NCBI GenBank assembly: GCA_028242535.1
Contig: JAOJYB010000008.1
Span: 1-44,328, forward strand
Direction of reading: 5' to 3'
Length of the DNA stretch: 44,328 nt
Origin: Candidatus Nitrosopelagicus sp.
Lineage (GTDB): Archaea; Thermoproteota; Nitrososphaeria; Nitrososphaerales; Nitrosopumilaceae
The position numbers and the translations under genes were made by a program. Shown here in pieces: positions 1-7,922 of the stretch (position 1 is the stretch's first letter; every line of letters begins with the position of its first letter). The notes under the pieces are model-generated. The model had not been told where the DNA came from and ran no database searches. It saw nothing but the letters and a program-made list of their open reading frames with translations.

Positions 1-209
1 TCATTATCAATTAACATTTGTTTTCTTTCTTCAAATTTAGCTTGTCTATGAAGCATTTTTGTGATATAACCAGCAATCTCATTTTTTAGACCTTTAGAAC
101 GAATAATTGAAATTTCATTGAGTGTTTGTTTATTGGTTGAAAAATCAGTTCCGAAACGTTCAGAATATTCATTCAGAACTTCATTTGAAAGTCGTTTTAT
201 TCTATCCAC
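1..209 (-). CDS. rps17e: 30S ribosomal protein S17e (partial, C-terminus beyond window)
   Basis: Partial gene running off the left edge; 69 codons are visible from a GTG start at 209. The translation begins VDRIKRLSNEVL and contains IIRSKGLKNEIAGYITKML. This matches the S17e core, where a stretch of the type IIPSKKLRNKIAGYVTHLM is conserved in eukaryotes and archaea. S17e is a small-subunit protein absent from bacteria. The gene follows tatD on the same strand with 37 bp between them. The frame is open to base 1 and I see no frameshift. The family match rests on this one motif block plus overall composition, and the exact start is inferred because no ATG lies in frame nearby. Confidence 0.8.
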   Translation of the reverse strand, partial: MDRIKRLSNEVLNEYSERFGTDFSTNKQTLNEISIIRSKGLKNEIAGYITKMLHRQAKFEERKQMLIDN

Positions 210-246
210 TAGCAGTTTGGTTTTTTGGTTTTTTATATATGTACCA

Positions 247-1002
247 TCATACTCCTAAGAATCTCTTCGAATTATCTTCAATTTGTGTAAGTAATTTTTC
301 ATATGATGTGTGAAGAATTTTTGAGGCACAAAAAATCACACTTGATACAAACATAATTTCAGTAGTTTTGTATTCAAAACAACGTGAAAATCTCACAGGG
401 CCATCAGTCTCAACTAAGAGTTGAGAAGGATCTGTTTTTGTGAGTAAGACCTGTTTATCATTTGCATATAACAATAGAGGACCATAAGATACAAAATATC
501 GATTATCCATAGCAGTTCTCAATTGAGCTTTGTTACCATCGAACCAGTGTAGTAAGATTCCAGGAATTTTATAAGATGGTAAAATTTCAAAGATATCAGA
601 TAGTGTCTTTCTTGAGTGAATTGAAATAGGTTTGTTGAATTTCTCTGCAAAAGATAGTTGTTTTGAGAAGACTTCTTTTTGTATATTCCATTCATCTTCA
701 GAATCAATGTAAGTTCTATCTAATCCAATTTCACCAATTCCAGTAATAATTTTATTATTTTTTTCAATCAAATCATAGACCGGTTCAGATTCCTTTTGAG
801 CCATCTCAGGATGAATTCCGATAAAAGGTAAAACATTTTTTGATTTTTGATGTAAATTCATAGTTTCGTTAGAAGTTTCAATATCTATTGAGACACAACA
901 TGCTTTGATTTTTAGCAAATCCATGTAATTTAGAATCATATCAATATCTGATTTGTATTCAGGATCTGAAAGATGAATGTGTGCATCATAGATCCAGCTC
1001 AT
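247..1002 (-). CDS. tatD: TatD-family metal-dependent hydrolase
   Basis: 251 residues, the usual TatD length. The N-terminal metal-binding motif DAHIHLSD is at residues 6-13. GIHPEMA, GEIGLDRTY, a central SIHSR and LLVETDGP follow in the order typical of the TatD/amidohydrolase superfamily. Family members are Mg2+-dependent 3'-5' nucleases or deoxyribonucleases. The usual first motif is DxHxH and is intact here. The ATG start at 1002 is 58 bp from the divergent histone start at 1061, and the AT-rich sequence between them probably holds both promoters. Downstream lies S17e on the same strand. The family is secure, the in vivo substrate is not. Confidence 0.85.
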   Translation of the reverse strand: MSWIYDAHIHLSDPEYKSDIDMILNYMDLLKIKACCVSIDIETSNETMNLHQKSKNVLPFIGIHPEMAQKESEPVYDLIEKNNKIITGIGEIGLDRTYIDSEDEWNIQKEVFSKQLSFAEKFNKPISIHSRKTLSDIFEILPSYKIPGILLHWFDGNKAQLRTAMDNRYFVSYGPLLLYANDKQVLLTKTDPSQLLVETDGPVRFSRCFEYKTTEIMFVSSVIFCASKILHTSYEKLLTQIEDNSKRFLGV

Positions 1003-1060
1003 GTCATGTGTTAGATTTTTTCACTAAAAGTATTTTATCGCCAATTTTACTCATAATAGT

Positions 1061-1282
1061 ATGAAAACATCAGATTTGGGAGTTTCAGCAATGTATAGAA
1101 TTTTGAAAAAAGCTGGTGCAGACAGAGTTAGTGATGAATCAGCTGATGAACTAAGAAGAGTGATAGAAGATATTGCAACAGATATTGCCAAAAATGCCGT
1201 AGACATGAGCAAGCATGCAGGGAGAAAGACGGTCAAAGCAGAAGATGTGAAACTTGCATCTAAAACATCAGGGAAAATTTAG
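1061..1282 (+). CDS. Archaeal histone (HMf-like, single histone fold)
   Basis: 73 residues, one histone fold with almost no tails. The visible pattern is helix 1 (VSAMYRILKKAGADRVS), long helix 2 (SADELRRVIEDIATDIAKNAVDMSKHAG), the loop RKTVKAEDV, then helix 3. This is the archaeal HMfA/HMfB arrangement, including the RKTV loop that contacts DNA and the start of helix 3. Such proteins dimerise and wrap DNA into hypernucleosome-like filaments. The ATG at 1061 is preceded by an AT-rich TATA-like stretch at about 1027-1036, roughly 29 bp upstream. The gene stands alone, divergent from tatD and followed by tRNA-Cys. Confidence 0.95.
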   Translation: MKTSDLGVSAMYRILKKAGADRVSDESADELRRVIEDIATDIAKNAVDMSKHAGRKTVKAEDVKLASKTSGKI

Positions 1283-1321
1283 GTAAAGAGTTTAATTGTA
1301 AACATTAGTTTTTTTTATTGC

Positions 1322-1393
1322 GGTGACGTGGCAGAGCGGTTATGCGTGAGCCTGCAAAGCTTATCTAAAGGGGTTCGACTCCCTTCGTCACCT
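1322..1393 (+). tRNA. tRNA-Cys (GCA)
   Basis: Cloverleaf read by hand. Acceptor GGTGACG pairs with CGTCACC. The D arm carries GCA/TGC, the anticodon stem TGAGC pairs with GCTTA around the loop CTGCAAA (anticodon GCA), and the T loop is TTCGACT. The discriminator is T(U)73, as expected for tRNA-Cys. CCA is not encoded. No intron. The last six bases overlap the 3' end of the convergent cupredoxin gene. Confidence 0.95.
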
Positions 1394-1807
1394 TTCTACT
1401 TTTATCTGTCCTGCCATCCAAGGATGTAAAGTACAGTAGTAAGGATACATTCCAGGCTCTTCAAATTTGTATGAAAATATTTCATAGGGATCCAAGTGTC
1501 CACTATCAAACAATTCGTTAGGGCTTTCATATTTACCGCTAGTTACACTGTGAAATGCAGAATCTTCATTTTTCCATGTTACAGGTTCATCAAGTTTTGT
1601 GATATAATATGATGGAATGTAACATTCAGGATGTGGTCCACATGCAGGTCTTGCGGCTTTTACAGGAATTGTAATTAAGGCTTCAGTTTTTTCAACGTTT
1701 TCAATTTCAACAGCTTCAGTTTGACTTTCTTCAATGTTCATCTGTGAAGCTGCACCAATTATGACAATAATTACTACAATAGGAATGATGGCTATTTTCT
1801 TATTCAC
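1388..1807 (-). CDS. Membrane-anchored cupredoxin (plastocyanin-like blue copper protein)
   Basis: 139 residues. An N-terminal hydrophobic segment (about residues 4-21, IAIIPIVVIIVIIGAA) serves as signal or anchor. A C-terminal cupredoxin domain carries the complete type 1 copper set: His86 in DSAFHSV, then Cys125, His128 and Met131 in YCTLHPWMAG. Cys56 and Cys62 could form a disulfide. Small blue copper proteins replace cytochromes c in ammonia-oxidising archaea, so a role as electron carrier on the outer face of the membrane is a fair inference. The start is GTG at 1807. The stop codon lies inside the acceptor stem of the convergent tRNA-Cys, a 6 bp antisense overlap. Confidence 0.88.
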   Translation of the reverse strand: MNKKIAIIPIVVIIVIIGAASQMNIEESQTEAVEIENVEKTEALITIPVKAARPACGPHPECYIPSYYITKLDEPVTWKNEDSAFHSVTSGKYESPNELFDSGHLDPYEIFSYKFEEPGMYPYYCTLHPWMAGQIKVER

Positions 1808-1901
1808 ATTTTGAATTGTTCGTATTTCTTTATGTTTCTTAGTAAGGTTATGTTGTAATTACCCTATTCTTCTTAAGGATAAGCAAAACAAAATAACAAA
1901 A

Positions 1902-3662
1902 ATGCCACCTAAAGGAACAAATCTCTTAGAATACAGTGAACAAGGACGTAATATTCTTTCAAAATTTTCTAGTGCACCATTAGAAGGATTTGCCACACAT
2001 TCAGTTGATGTAAGCATTAGCGAGTTCATGAAAGATTCCAACACCACAGTTGAGAAAGGTCGCGATTATCTATTATGGCATTTGATTAACGTTGAAGAGG
2101 TTTTACAAGACATTGCAGAAAATGCAATAATTGATGGAGGATATGACGAAGGCATAGATGCGTATCTAGTAGATTCTGATGAAAAGAGAATTAGATTATT
2201 TCAATCAAAATACAGCTCTGCTCACTCTACAGGAGCAATTGACCAATTTGTTCAAGATGTATTACGACTAAAAGAAAAAGAACAATCCAAACTAAAGCGA
2301 GATGAATTACAATATCTCTGGAAAATTCTTAATGATAAGAAAATGAAGATAGACTTAGTCTACATAACTGACCAGTATGTAGATGATTATCAAAATGACA
2401 AAGTCAGAGTCATGGGTAGGCAGCAAGTGTATCAGACACTATGGGAACGAATCAAGAAACCTGCTAAGGGTCAAAATGCAAGTTTAAGAATTCTCAAACA
2501 GCCACTTGAACATAAAAATTGTAAAGTTTGTGTAGTTTCTGCTTTTGATTTAGCAGAATTAGTAGAGAAGAATGAGCACTATATTTTTGAATCAAATATC
2601 AGAAAACATTTGGGTGGAAAAGGCTCTATAAATAAAAAAATATCGACGACGCTAGAAGATGATCCACATAATTTCTTTGAATGGAATAATGGAATTACTA
2701 TAACAGTAGATGATGTTTCAATTAAAAATAACGAACTATACCTAAAAGGTGCACAGATTGTTAACGGAGCACAAACATCAAAAAGTATTCTAGATAAGAA
2801 AAAAAAGGCAAATAATGTTGATGCTGAGGTACTGGTCACCGTAATTAAAACAAAAGATGAGGAACATCAGAGAAAAATTACAAAATATAGAAATTCACAG
2901 AATGCTGTTAAAGGTAAAGATTACGTATCTTTACAAGATTACTTTGTATCAATTCATCATATGTTAGCAACAAGACTCGATTATTGTTTTGAACATCAGC
3001 AAGGTTTGTGGCTTAATCTTTCTGTAGCTGAAAAGGCAAAGTTTCAAGGAAATGAGATGTATAACAAGTATTTGCCAGATACAAAGGATAGATGTAGAAT
3101 AAAGGATGATTCAGCTATTGCATCATTTGTATCATATTTTGTTCAAAAACCAAATGAAGTATACGGAGGAATTGCAAAGTATCTTCCAAACGGAGCAAAA
3201 TATGAGAATGTCTTTGATGATGAATTAGAATGCGATTATAGATATTTCCTATTCCCACATTTGATTAGAGAATTTGCTAAGAATCAATTAGGATATGACA
3301 GAAAAAATACTCAAAATAAAAACAAGAGATATGCTCAAAGTCTATTTGTTGCAGTTACAGCAAGAATCATTCATAAAAATATTCTAGTAAAACATGATGA
3401 TTTCAAAAGCGATATTACAGAATTGGAGAAGATAATGAAGAATTTTAGATTATGTGAAAATATTTTACATGTAGCTGATAAAGTAGTCACAAAGTTCCTT
3501 GAAGATTCAGCTGTTGAAACAAAGATTGAAGAATCAAATACTGCTCATAACTTCTTTTCAAATCAAGTGTATGGAAACGATATGCTCAAAATTATTGATA
3601 GGAAAATTGGTCAAGAAGCAGAAGATATTGGATTTATCAAGAAAACAATTTTTGGAATTTAG
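1902..3662 (+). CDS. AIPR-family protein (abortive phage infection type)
   Basis: 586 residues. The AIPR (abortive infection phage resistance, PF10592) signature is clear. FEWNNGITI falls at about residues 258-266 and AQIVNGAQTSKSI at about 284-296. The upstream part (IDGGYDEGIDAYLVDSDEKRIRLFQSKY, residues ~90-110) resembles the nuclease-like N-terminal region seen in many AIPR proteins, with acidic residues followed by a Q-S-K strand. The family occurs in restriction-modification and abortive-infection loci. Here it stands alone: no methylase, helicase or toxin partner is adjacent, and the nearest methylase is about 28 kb away. ATG start at 1902. Family call good, activity unknown. Confidence 0.8.
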   Translation: MPPKGTNLLEYSEQGRNILSKFSSAPLEGFATHSVDVSISEFMKDSNTTVEKGRDYLLWHLINVEEVLQDIAENAIIDGGYDEGIDAYLVDSDEKRIRLFQSKYSSAHSTGAIDQFVQDVLRLKEKEQSKLKRDELQYLWKILNDKKMKIDLVYITDQYVDDYQNDKVRVMGRQQVYQTLWERIKKPAKGQNASLRILKQPLEHKNCKVCVVSAFDLAELVEKNEHYIFESNIRKHLGGKGSINKKISTTLEDDPHNFFEWNNGITITVDDVSIKNNELYLKGAQIVNGAQTSKSILDKKKKANNVDAEVLVTVIKTKDEEHQRKITKYRNSQNAVKGKDYVSLQDYFVSIHHMLATRLDYCFEHQQGLWLNLSVAEKAKFQGNEMYNKYLPDTKDRCRIKDDSAIASFVSYFVQKPNEVYGGIAKYLPNGAKYENVFDDELECDYRYFLFPHLIREFAKNQLGYDRKNTQNKNKRYAQSLFVAVTARIIHKNILVKHDDFKSDITELEKIMKNFRLCENILHVADKVVTKFLEDSAVETKIEESNTAHNFFSNQVYGNDMLKIIDRKIGQEAEDIGFIKKTIFGI

Positions 3663-3813
3663 AATTAGTTTAGAGGTAACAATCCAGCCAGTGTAAAATC
3701 TTGCAGGAGGTTACATTGACCAGACTATTACCGATGATCGTATAAAATAGTAGTATTTAACGTCATTTTTTTCGGCAAATGATTTTATAGCCAAATTTTG
3801 TCCGTGAGATTGT

Positions 3814-3984
3814 ATGACCGGAAAATGTAAACAATGTTCCAATGATATTGGAGAATTACCTTACAATCCAATGCCAGAATGGAAAGTTGAAGGTCCATTA
3901 TGTGGTAAGTGTTATTCAAGTAAACTTGGAGAATTTTATCCAGGCAAACATATTAGAACTAATCGTCTAAACGAAGATGATTAA
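3814..3984 (+). CDS. Small zinc-ribbon-like protein (56 aa, two CxxC)
   Basis: ATG at 3814 opens a 56-codon frame. The protein begins MTGKCKQCSND and carries a second pair, CGKCYSSK, about 22 residues later. Four cysteines in two CxxC knuckles indicate a structural zinc site, as in small zinc ribbons. The C-terminus is basic then acidic (KHIRTNRLNEDD). The stop overlaps by 4 bp the 3' end of the convergent gene at 3981-4571. Coding is supported by the spacing of the paired cysteines, the clean start and the packing against the neighbour. I do not recognise a specific family and its partner is unknown. Confidence 0.65.
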   Translation: MTGKCKQCSNDIGELPYNPMPEWKVEGPLCGKCYSSKLGEFYPGKHIRTNRLNEDD

Positions 3985-4571
3985 TCAGTTTTAGAGTATT
4001 TGTGTCTGTTAAAACAATTCCACGCTAGTGCATCATCTTTGATATCATCTTCAGATAAGAATTTGATGTTTGTAACAACTTTTTTCTTTTTTAGTATGTT
4101 TAATTGGAAGGTATCAAAATTTGTGCACTCACAAACTTCGTAAAGACATGCATGTGAATCTTGATTATGATCGTCTTTTCGGTGTCCACAATCACATTTT
4201 GCATCATTTTTAACCTGATCTATTGTTTTTTTTGAATAAATTCCAAATCTCATAAATGCACTTCCTTGATGACCTTTTTTGAAACGCTCATAATTTTCAG
4301 ATTTTTCTAGTATTTTGTAAAAATATTTGTTAGTGTCTGGACGTCGAGAGTCAGCACCCATTACAAACCAATAATCATCGCCAGTTTCTACAAATCGAAT
4401 TTTAATTGTATGATCATTCCACCAATGCACAGTTTCATACCATAGATCTCGAGCTGGTTTAGTCTCATTAAACATTAAAACTATATTCATCCTAATGTCA
4501 AAATACCGATATGCGACTCCAAGAAAATCTTCATGCCAAGAGATCGATGGATTATCAGACACGTTTAACAA
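3981..4571 (-). CDS. Hypothetical protein with a C-terminal Cys/His cluster
   Basis: 196 residues, family not recognised. The first ~120 residues are rich in Trp, Tyr and Phe (WHEDF, WYETVHWWND, DDYWFVMGADSRR), suggesting a compact globular domain. Around residues 123-150 comes CDCGHRKDDHN ... CLYEVCECTNF, with five or six cysteines and two histidines, a probable metal-binding knuckle. The longest frame starts at TTG 4571; a GTG three codons later (4562) is an equally good start. It converges with the 56-residue zinc-ribbon gene with a 4 bp overlap. No enzymatic motif is visible, and function cannot be assigned. Confidence 0.6.
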   Translation of the reverse strand: MLNVSDNPSISWHEDFLGVAYRYFDIRMNIVLMFNETKPARDLWYETVHWWNDHTIKIRFVETGDDYWFVMGADSRRPDTNKYFYKILEKSENYERFKKGHQGSAFMRFGIYSKKTIDQVKNDAKCDCGHRKDDHNQDSHACLYEVCECTNFDTFQLNILKKKKVVTNIKFLSEDDIKDDALAWNCFNRHKYSKTD

Positions 4572-4643
4572 ACAAATTTTGCCTATTTATCTCATAATAG
4601 ATTGAGTAATACTCTTATATCTCATTAGAGAATTTGTTGTTAT

Positions 4644-4922
4644 ATGACCTATAGAACCAGTATGCAAATTGTAGCAGATGTACTAACAGTTACAGAACAA
4701 ACTGGTCAGGAAGGTATCAAAACTACATCACTCCTCACAAAGGCTAATCTTTCACATTCTAGATTAGAAAAATTTGTAAAGAATTTGACTGGTGCAGGGT
4801 TGATAAACAAGATCGAGTTTGATGGAAGACATACATTTGTTATTACTGAAAAAGGTATACAATACCTAGAGTCATATCAAAAGTTTTCAGATCTAGCAGG
4901 ATCATTTGGATTAGATTTATAA
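4644..4922 (+). CDS. Winged-helix transcriptional regulator (HTH_45-like)
   Basis: 92 residues made almost entirely of one winged-helix domain. Helices span TSMQIVADVLTVTEQ and KTTSLLTKANLSHSRLEKFVKNLTGAGLI, the wing is KIEFDGRHTFVITEKGIQYLESY, and a short C-terminal helix (FSDLAGSFGLDL) may dimerise. This is the arrangement of the small archaeal PF14947-type regulators, which are numerous in Thaumarchaeota. The ATG at 4644 sits about 28 bp after a TATA-like TTATAT at about 4614-4619, which would give a leaderless mRNA. The target is unknown. No ligand-binding domain is present. Confidence 0.75.
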   Translation: MTYRTSMQIVADVLTVTEQTGQEGIKTTSLLTKANLSHSRLEKFVKNLTGAGLINKIEFDGRHTFVITEKGIQYLESYQKFSDLAGSFGLDL

Positions 4923-4924
4923 AT

Positions 4925-5143
4925 TTATTTTCTAAATTTCTTTCTTCTTTCACGTCTAAGTTTTTGCTGTTCTTTACGAGTTTGCATCGAACTGTAAAGT
5001 ATTACAACAATAGCGCCGCCTATTGATACAAAGAATAAACCAGTGTATGGTTCCTCACGTAATCCACCCTCAGTTGGATCAACATATGCAATTGGAATTC
5101 CTATTAGCATACAACACATAATCACCATTAGGTATTTGTTCAT
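4925..5143 (-). CDS. Small two-helix membrane protein with basic tail
   Basis: 72 residues. Two hydrophobic stretches are visible: residues ~4-20 (YLMVIMCCMLIGIPIAY) and ~36-52 (FFVSIGGAIVVILYSSM). A strongly basic tail (KEQQKLRRERRKKFRK) follows and would sit in the cytoplasm. The loop between helices contains EGGLREEPYTG. Start ATG at 5143, only 42 bp from the divergent 61-residue membrane gene. No family recognised. It may be a lineage-specific membrane protein. Its stop is 2 bp from the end of the winged-helix gene. Confidence 0.6.
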   Translation of the reverse strand: MNKYLMVIMCCMLIGIPIAYVDPTEGGLREEPYTGLFFVSIGGAIVVILYSSMQTRKEQQKLRRERRKKFRK

Positions 5144-5185
5144 GATAATACCAAATGATTAAATCATTTATCTGTTTTATTATTA

Positions 5186-5371
5186 ATGATGTCTAAATCA
5201 TTAGAGTTAGTGGGGTTTGCATTGATTGGAGGAACAATCATTTCATTTATTGGAATGGGAGATTCAGAATTACGTTGGCCAGTTTTTTGGGGATGTGCAG
5301 CAGGAGCACTAGCAATTATATTTTATAGAAAGCGTCAGAGAAAAAAACAAGATCAAAATTTATCGAAATAG
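5186..5371 (+). CDS. Small two-helix membrane protein with basic tail
   Basis: 61 residues (or 60 from the second of two adjacent ATGs, 5186 and 5189). Two hydrophobic segments, LVGFALIGGTIISFIGM and WPVFWGCAAGALAIIFY, flank a short polar loop. The tail RKRQRKKQDQNLSK is basic. The plan mirrors that of the divergent gene at 4925-5143: two helices, a short outside loop and a basic cytoplasmic tail. The two may be a functional pair or old duplicates, but the sequences are not obviously alike. No family recognised. Confidence 0.55.
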   Translation: MMSKSLELVGFALIGGTIISFIGMGDSELRWPVFWGCAAGALAIIFYRKRQRKKQDQNLSK

Positions 5372-5439
5372 ATCAATAACTCAACCAAAACTATACCGGC
5401 AGATCTATAAAGGACAAGAGAGACAATTTTTTGGGAAAC

Positions 5440-5514
5440 ATGGTAGATAAGATCGAATGGTGGAAAGGACTTGGAGAAGAACTCCAAAAAGATATTGAGA
5501 TTACGTTAGAATAA
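5440..5514 (+). CDS. Possible 24-residue micro-ORF
   Basis: ATG at 5440 gives a 24-residue frame beginning MVDKIEWWKGLGEEL and ending just before tRNA-Thr. An upstream purine-rich AGGACAAGAGAGA could serve as a ribosome site. The amphipathic, Trp-rich composition is protein-like, but the frame is too short to judge by itself. The gap from 5372 to 5537 otherwise holds nothing I can name. Low confidence. Confidence 0.25.
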   Translation: MVDKIEWWKGLGEELQKDIEITLE

Positions 5515-5537
5515 TTATTTTTATTAAAAAATTTACA

Positions 5538-5611
5538 AGCCTCGAATGGGATCCGAACCCATGACCTTTTCATTACGAGTGAAATGCTCTACCAGGCTGA
5601 GCTATCGAGGC
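5538..5611 (-). tRNA. tRNA-Thr (CGT)
   Basis: Read on the minus strand. Acceptor GCCTCGA pairs with TCGAGGC, D arm GCTC/GAGC, anticodon stem TTTCA/TGAAA with loop CTCGTAA (anticodon CGT), T loop TTCGGAT flanked by ATGGG/CCCAT. Discriminator U73, no encoded CCA, no intron. A second threonine tRNA (GGT) lies at 31111-31184. Confidence 0.95.
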
Positions 5612-5660
5612 ATGAACAATACCTTCTTAGAGTTTATAAAAAGCGTTTCTGGTTTAAAGT

Positions 5661-6950
5661 ATGAAAATTTCAATATCGGGAATCAGAGGAATTTATGGAG
5701 TTGATTTTTTTCCAAAAGATGTTTTAAAATTTTGTGATGGGTTTTCTAAATTGATTAAAAATGGAAAATGTGTCATAGGAAGGGATACTAGAAAAACAGG
5801 CGAGATGATTGAGAAATTGGTTTCGGCCACAATGTTAGAAAGAGGAATCGATGTTCAGATTTTAGGGATTGCACCAACGCCAGTGGTATTTAGAAAAGCA
5901 AAAGAGGTAGGTGCGGGAATAATCATAACATCATCACACAACCCGCTAGAATGGAATGGATTAAAATTCATTCTTGAAGGAAAAGGTATCACTGAAGAAG
6001 AATTGGATATTGTTCGGAATGAAAGTAATTCAAATAGGCCAAAAATAGGAAAGGAAAGTATAGTAAAATCAAATTATATTTCTGATGCTGTAGAAGTTAT
6101 TGGAAAACTTGAACAAGAAAAACATGTAACTGTTGATGTAGGTGGAGGAGCTGCTAAAGATGTTGCACCACAATTATTGAAAGAGATTGGATGCCAAGTT
6201 ACAACAATAAATGATGAATTAGATAAATGCTCAAGAGGTCCAGACCCAACTTCAGATGAATTAACAGAACTAATTAGCAAGACAAAAGATGTAGGTTTTG
6301 CATTTGATTTAGATTCAGATAGAGTTATTTTAGTAATTAATGGTGAAAAAAAATCTTCAGATATTACATTGGGTTTAGGAGTTGTAAAAGCAATCAGATT
6401 AGGAATTAAAAAATTTGTTTTAAGTTTGGATAGTAGTTTAGCAATTGAAAAATTCATCATTAAACACGGTGGAAAAGTTTGGAGATCTAAAATTGGAGAA
6501 GCAAATGTAATTCAAATGATGATTAAAAATGACGCCGAAGCTGGTGGAGAAGGCAGCAGCGGAGGATTTATTCTTAAAAAATTCAATATGTGTAGAGATG
6601 GATTATTGACTAGTGGATTAATAGCATCTATAATTGATGAGGAATCCATTAAAAAAGATGTAGAGTTTTTTGAAAGTTTTTCACAAATTAGAGACAAGGT
6701 ATCTGTAGAATCCACATTACATGAAAAAGTAATTGCAGGATTAGCAAAAAAATTAAAAGAAAAATATGAAATTAATCAATTAGATGGTATCAAAATAAGT
6801 ATAAATGAAAATACATGGTCATTGATCAGGAAATCAAATACGGAGGACGTCATCAGAATTTCAACTGAATCAAATGAAAAAAAATTGTTAGAAAAGATAC
6901 AAAAAGAGATGATAGCTAATGTAAAGAATTGTTATGAAGAGATTAAGTGA
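5661..6950 (+). CDS. Phosphohexomutase (phosphoglucosamine/phosphomannomutase family)
   Basis: 429 residues, near the 440-460 usual for the alpha-D-phosphohexomutase family. The active-site phosphoserine loop is ITSSHNPLEWNGLKF at about residues 93-107. The Mg2+ motif is DLDSDR at about 217-222, and the sugar-binding loop is GGEGSSGG at about 294-301. The C-terminal domain with NTWSLIRKSNTEDVIRIS contributes phosphate binding. These enzymes interconvert hexose 1- and 6-phosphates; in archaea they supply UDP-GlcNAc or GDP-mannose for glycosylation. GlmM versus ManB specificity cannot be read from the sequence. ThiL overlaps its end by 17 bp, so the two are probably co-transcribed. Confidence 0.88.
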   Translation: MKISISGIRGIYGVDFFPKDVLKFCDGFSKLIKNGKCVIGRDTRKTGEMIEKLVSATMLERGIDVQILGIAPTPVVFRKAKEVGAGIIITSSHNPLEWNGLKFILEGKGITEEELDIVRNESNSNRPKIGKESIVKSNYISDAVEVIGKLEQEKHVTVDVGGGAAKDVAPQLLKEIGCQVTTINDELDKCSRGPDPTSDELTELISKTKDVGFAFDLDSDRVILVINGEKKSSDITLGLGVVKAIRLGIKKFVLSLDSSLAIEKFIIKHGGKVWRSKIGEANVIQMMIKNDAEAGGEGSSGGFILKKFNMCRDGLLTSGLIASIIDEESIKKDVEFFESFSQIRDKVSVESTLHEKVIAGLAKKLKEKYEINQLDGIKISINENTWSLIRKSNTEDVIRISTESNEKKLLEKIQKEMIANVKNCYEEIK

Positions 6951-7878
6951 AAGAGAAATTATTGAAATAATGAATAAGAAAAAGAAACATTTTCTATCTG
7001 AAGATGTTGAGATTTTCAGATTAGGAAATCAACAATGTGCAGTATGTGTTGATACATTAGTGGAAAGTACAGATATTCCAAAAGGTTCAAAATTAGAAGA
7101 TGTTTCAAGAAAAAGTATTATTTCCAGTTTGAGTGATTTTGCTGCAAAAGGAATTATCCCAAAATTTTGTATCGCTTCATTAACATTGCCATCATCAACC
7201 TCAAAAAAACAACTACAAGAATTATCCAAAGGATTTACAAGCGCTTGTAGAGAATTTAAAATTGAATTACTAGGAGGGGATACAAATCAAGGTACTGAAA
7301 TTTCAATACATGTAGTATTATTTGGAAGTGCAAAAAATTACATGAAAAGAAAAGGTGCAAGAATAGGAGATATCATATGTACTACAGGACCATTTGGATA
7401 CACGGCAGCCGCATTAGAAATAATATTAAAAAAGAAAAAAACGACTAAATCTTTTTCAACAAAATCAAAAAATCTTTTTTTTAAACCTAAACCACGACTA
7501 GAATTTGGTCACAAATCAATCAACCATATCACATCTTCTATGGACTCAAGTGATGGATTATCATCATGTTTGAATGAAATGTCTCAACAAAGTAAGAAAA
7601 AATTTCTGATTACAAAAATCCCAACAAATAAAGATGTAATAGAATTTTCAAGAAAAAATAAGACTAATTTAAAAAAATTGGTCTTCGATGGAGGTGAAGA
7701 ATTTGAATTAGTTTTTACCGTGAGACCTAAAAATTTAAGGAGTATTCATACACTTGCAAAAAAATTCAAGATTAGTATTTTTGAGATTGGACATGTATCA
7801 AAAGGGAATGGCGTATTTTTTGATGATGGTAACGAGTCATTTAAGATCAAAGATAATGGTTGGCAACATTTTAGATAA
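6934..7878 (+). CDS. thiL: Thiamine-monophosphate kinase
   Basis: 314 residues. ThiL/PurM-like ATP-grasp-type fold: [13 protein letters not shown] near residues 37-49, a Mg-ATP region [11 protein letters not shown], then LLGGDTNQG at about 109-117, and [15 protein letters not shown] at about 200-214. [12 protein letters not shown] at about 251-262 completes the family pattern. It phosphorylates thiamine monophosphate to the pyrophosphate cofactor. The ATG at 6934 lies within the last 17 bp of the phosphohexomutase gene, indicating an operon. The rps11 start follows 44 bp after the stop. The protein is unusually Lys-rich in the middle ([15 protein letters not shown]), which may be an extended loop. 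Confidence 0.88.
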   Translation: MKRLSEREIIEIMNKKKKHFLSEDVEIFRLGNQQCAVCVDTLVESTDIPKGSKLEDVSRKSIISSLSDFAAKGIIPKFCIASLTLPSSTSKKQLQELSKGFTSACREFKIELLGGDTNQGTEISIHVVLFGSAKNYMKRKGARIGDIICTTGPFGYTAAALEIILKKKKTTKSFSTKSKNLFFKPKPRLEFGHKSINHITSSMDSSDGLSSCLNEMSQQSKKKFLITKIPTNKDVIEFSRKNKTNLKKLVFDGGEEFELVFTVRPKNLRSIHTLAKKFKISIFEIGHVSKGNGVFFDDGNESFKIKDNGWQHFR

Positions 7879-7922
7879 TTTCAGGGCATTCTTTTATAAA
7901 GCCAAAAAAATCTGCAAAATCT

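Noticed and set aside
122-313. 63-residue plus-strand open frame
   Set aside because: Lies opposite S17e and TatD, both of which have strong family motifs.
3499-3813. 65-residue frame running out of the AIPR gene
   Set aside because: Overlaps the AIPR C-terminus in another frame with shadow-like composition; the remaining 150 bp to 3813 show only AT-rich promoter-like DNA.
6074-6715. Antisense frames opposite the phosphohexomutase gene
   Set aside because: Ser/Pro-rich shadow translations of a well-supported gene.
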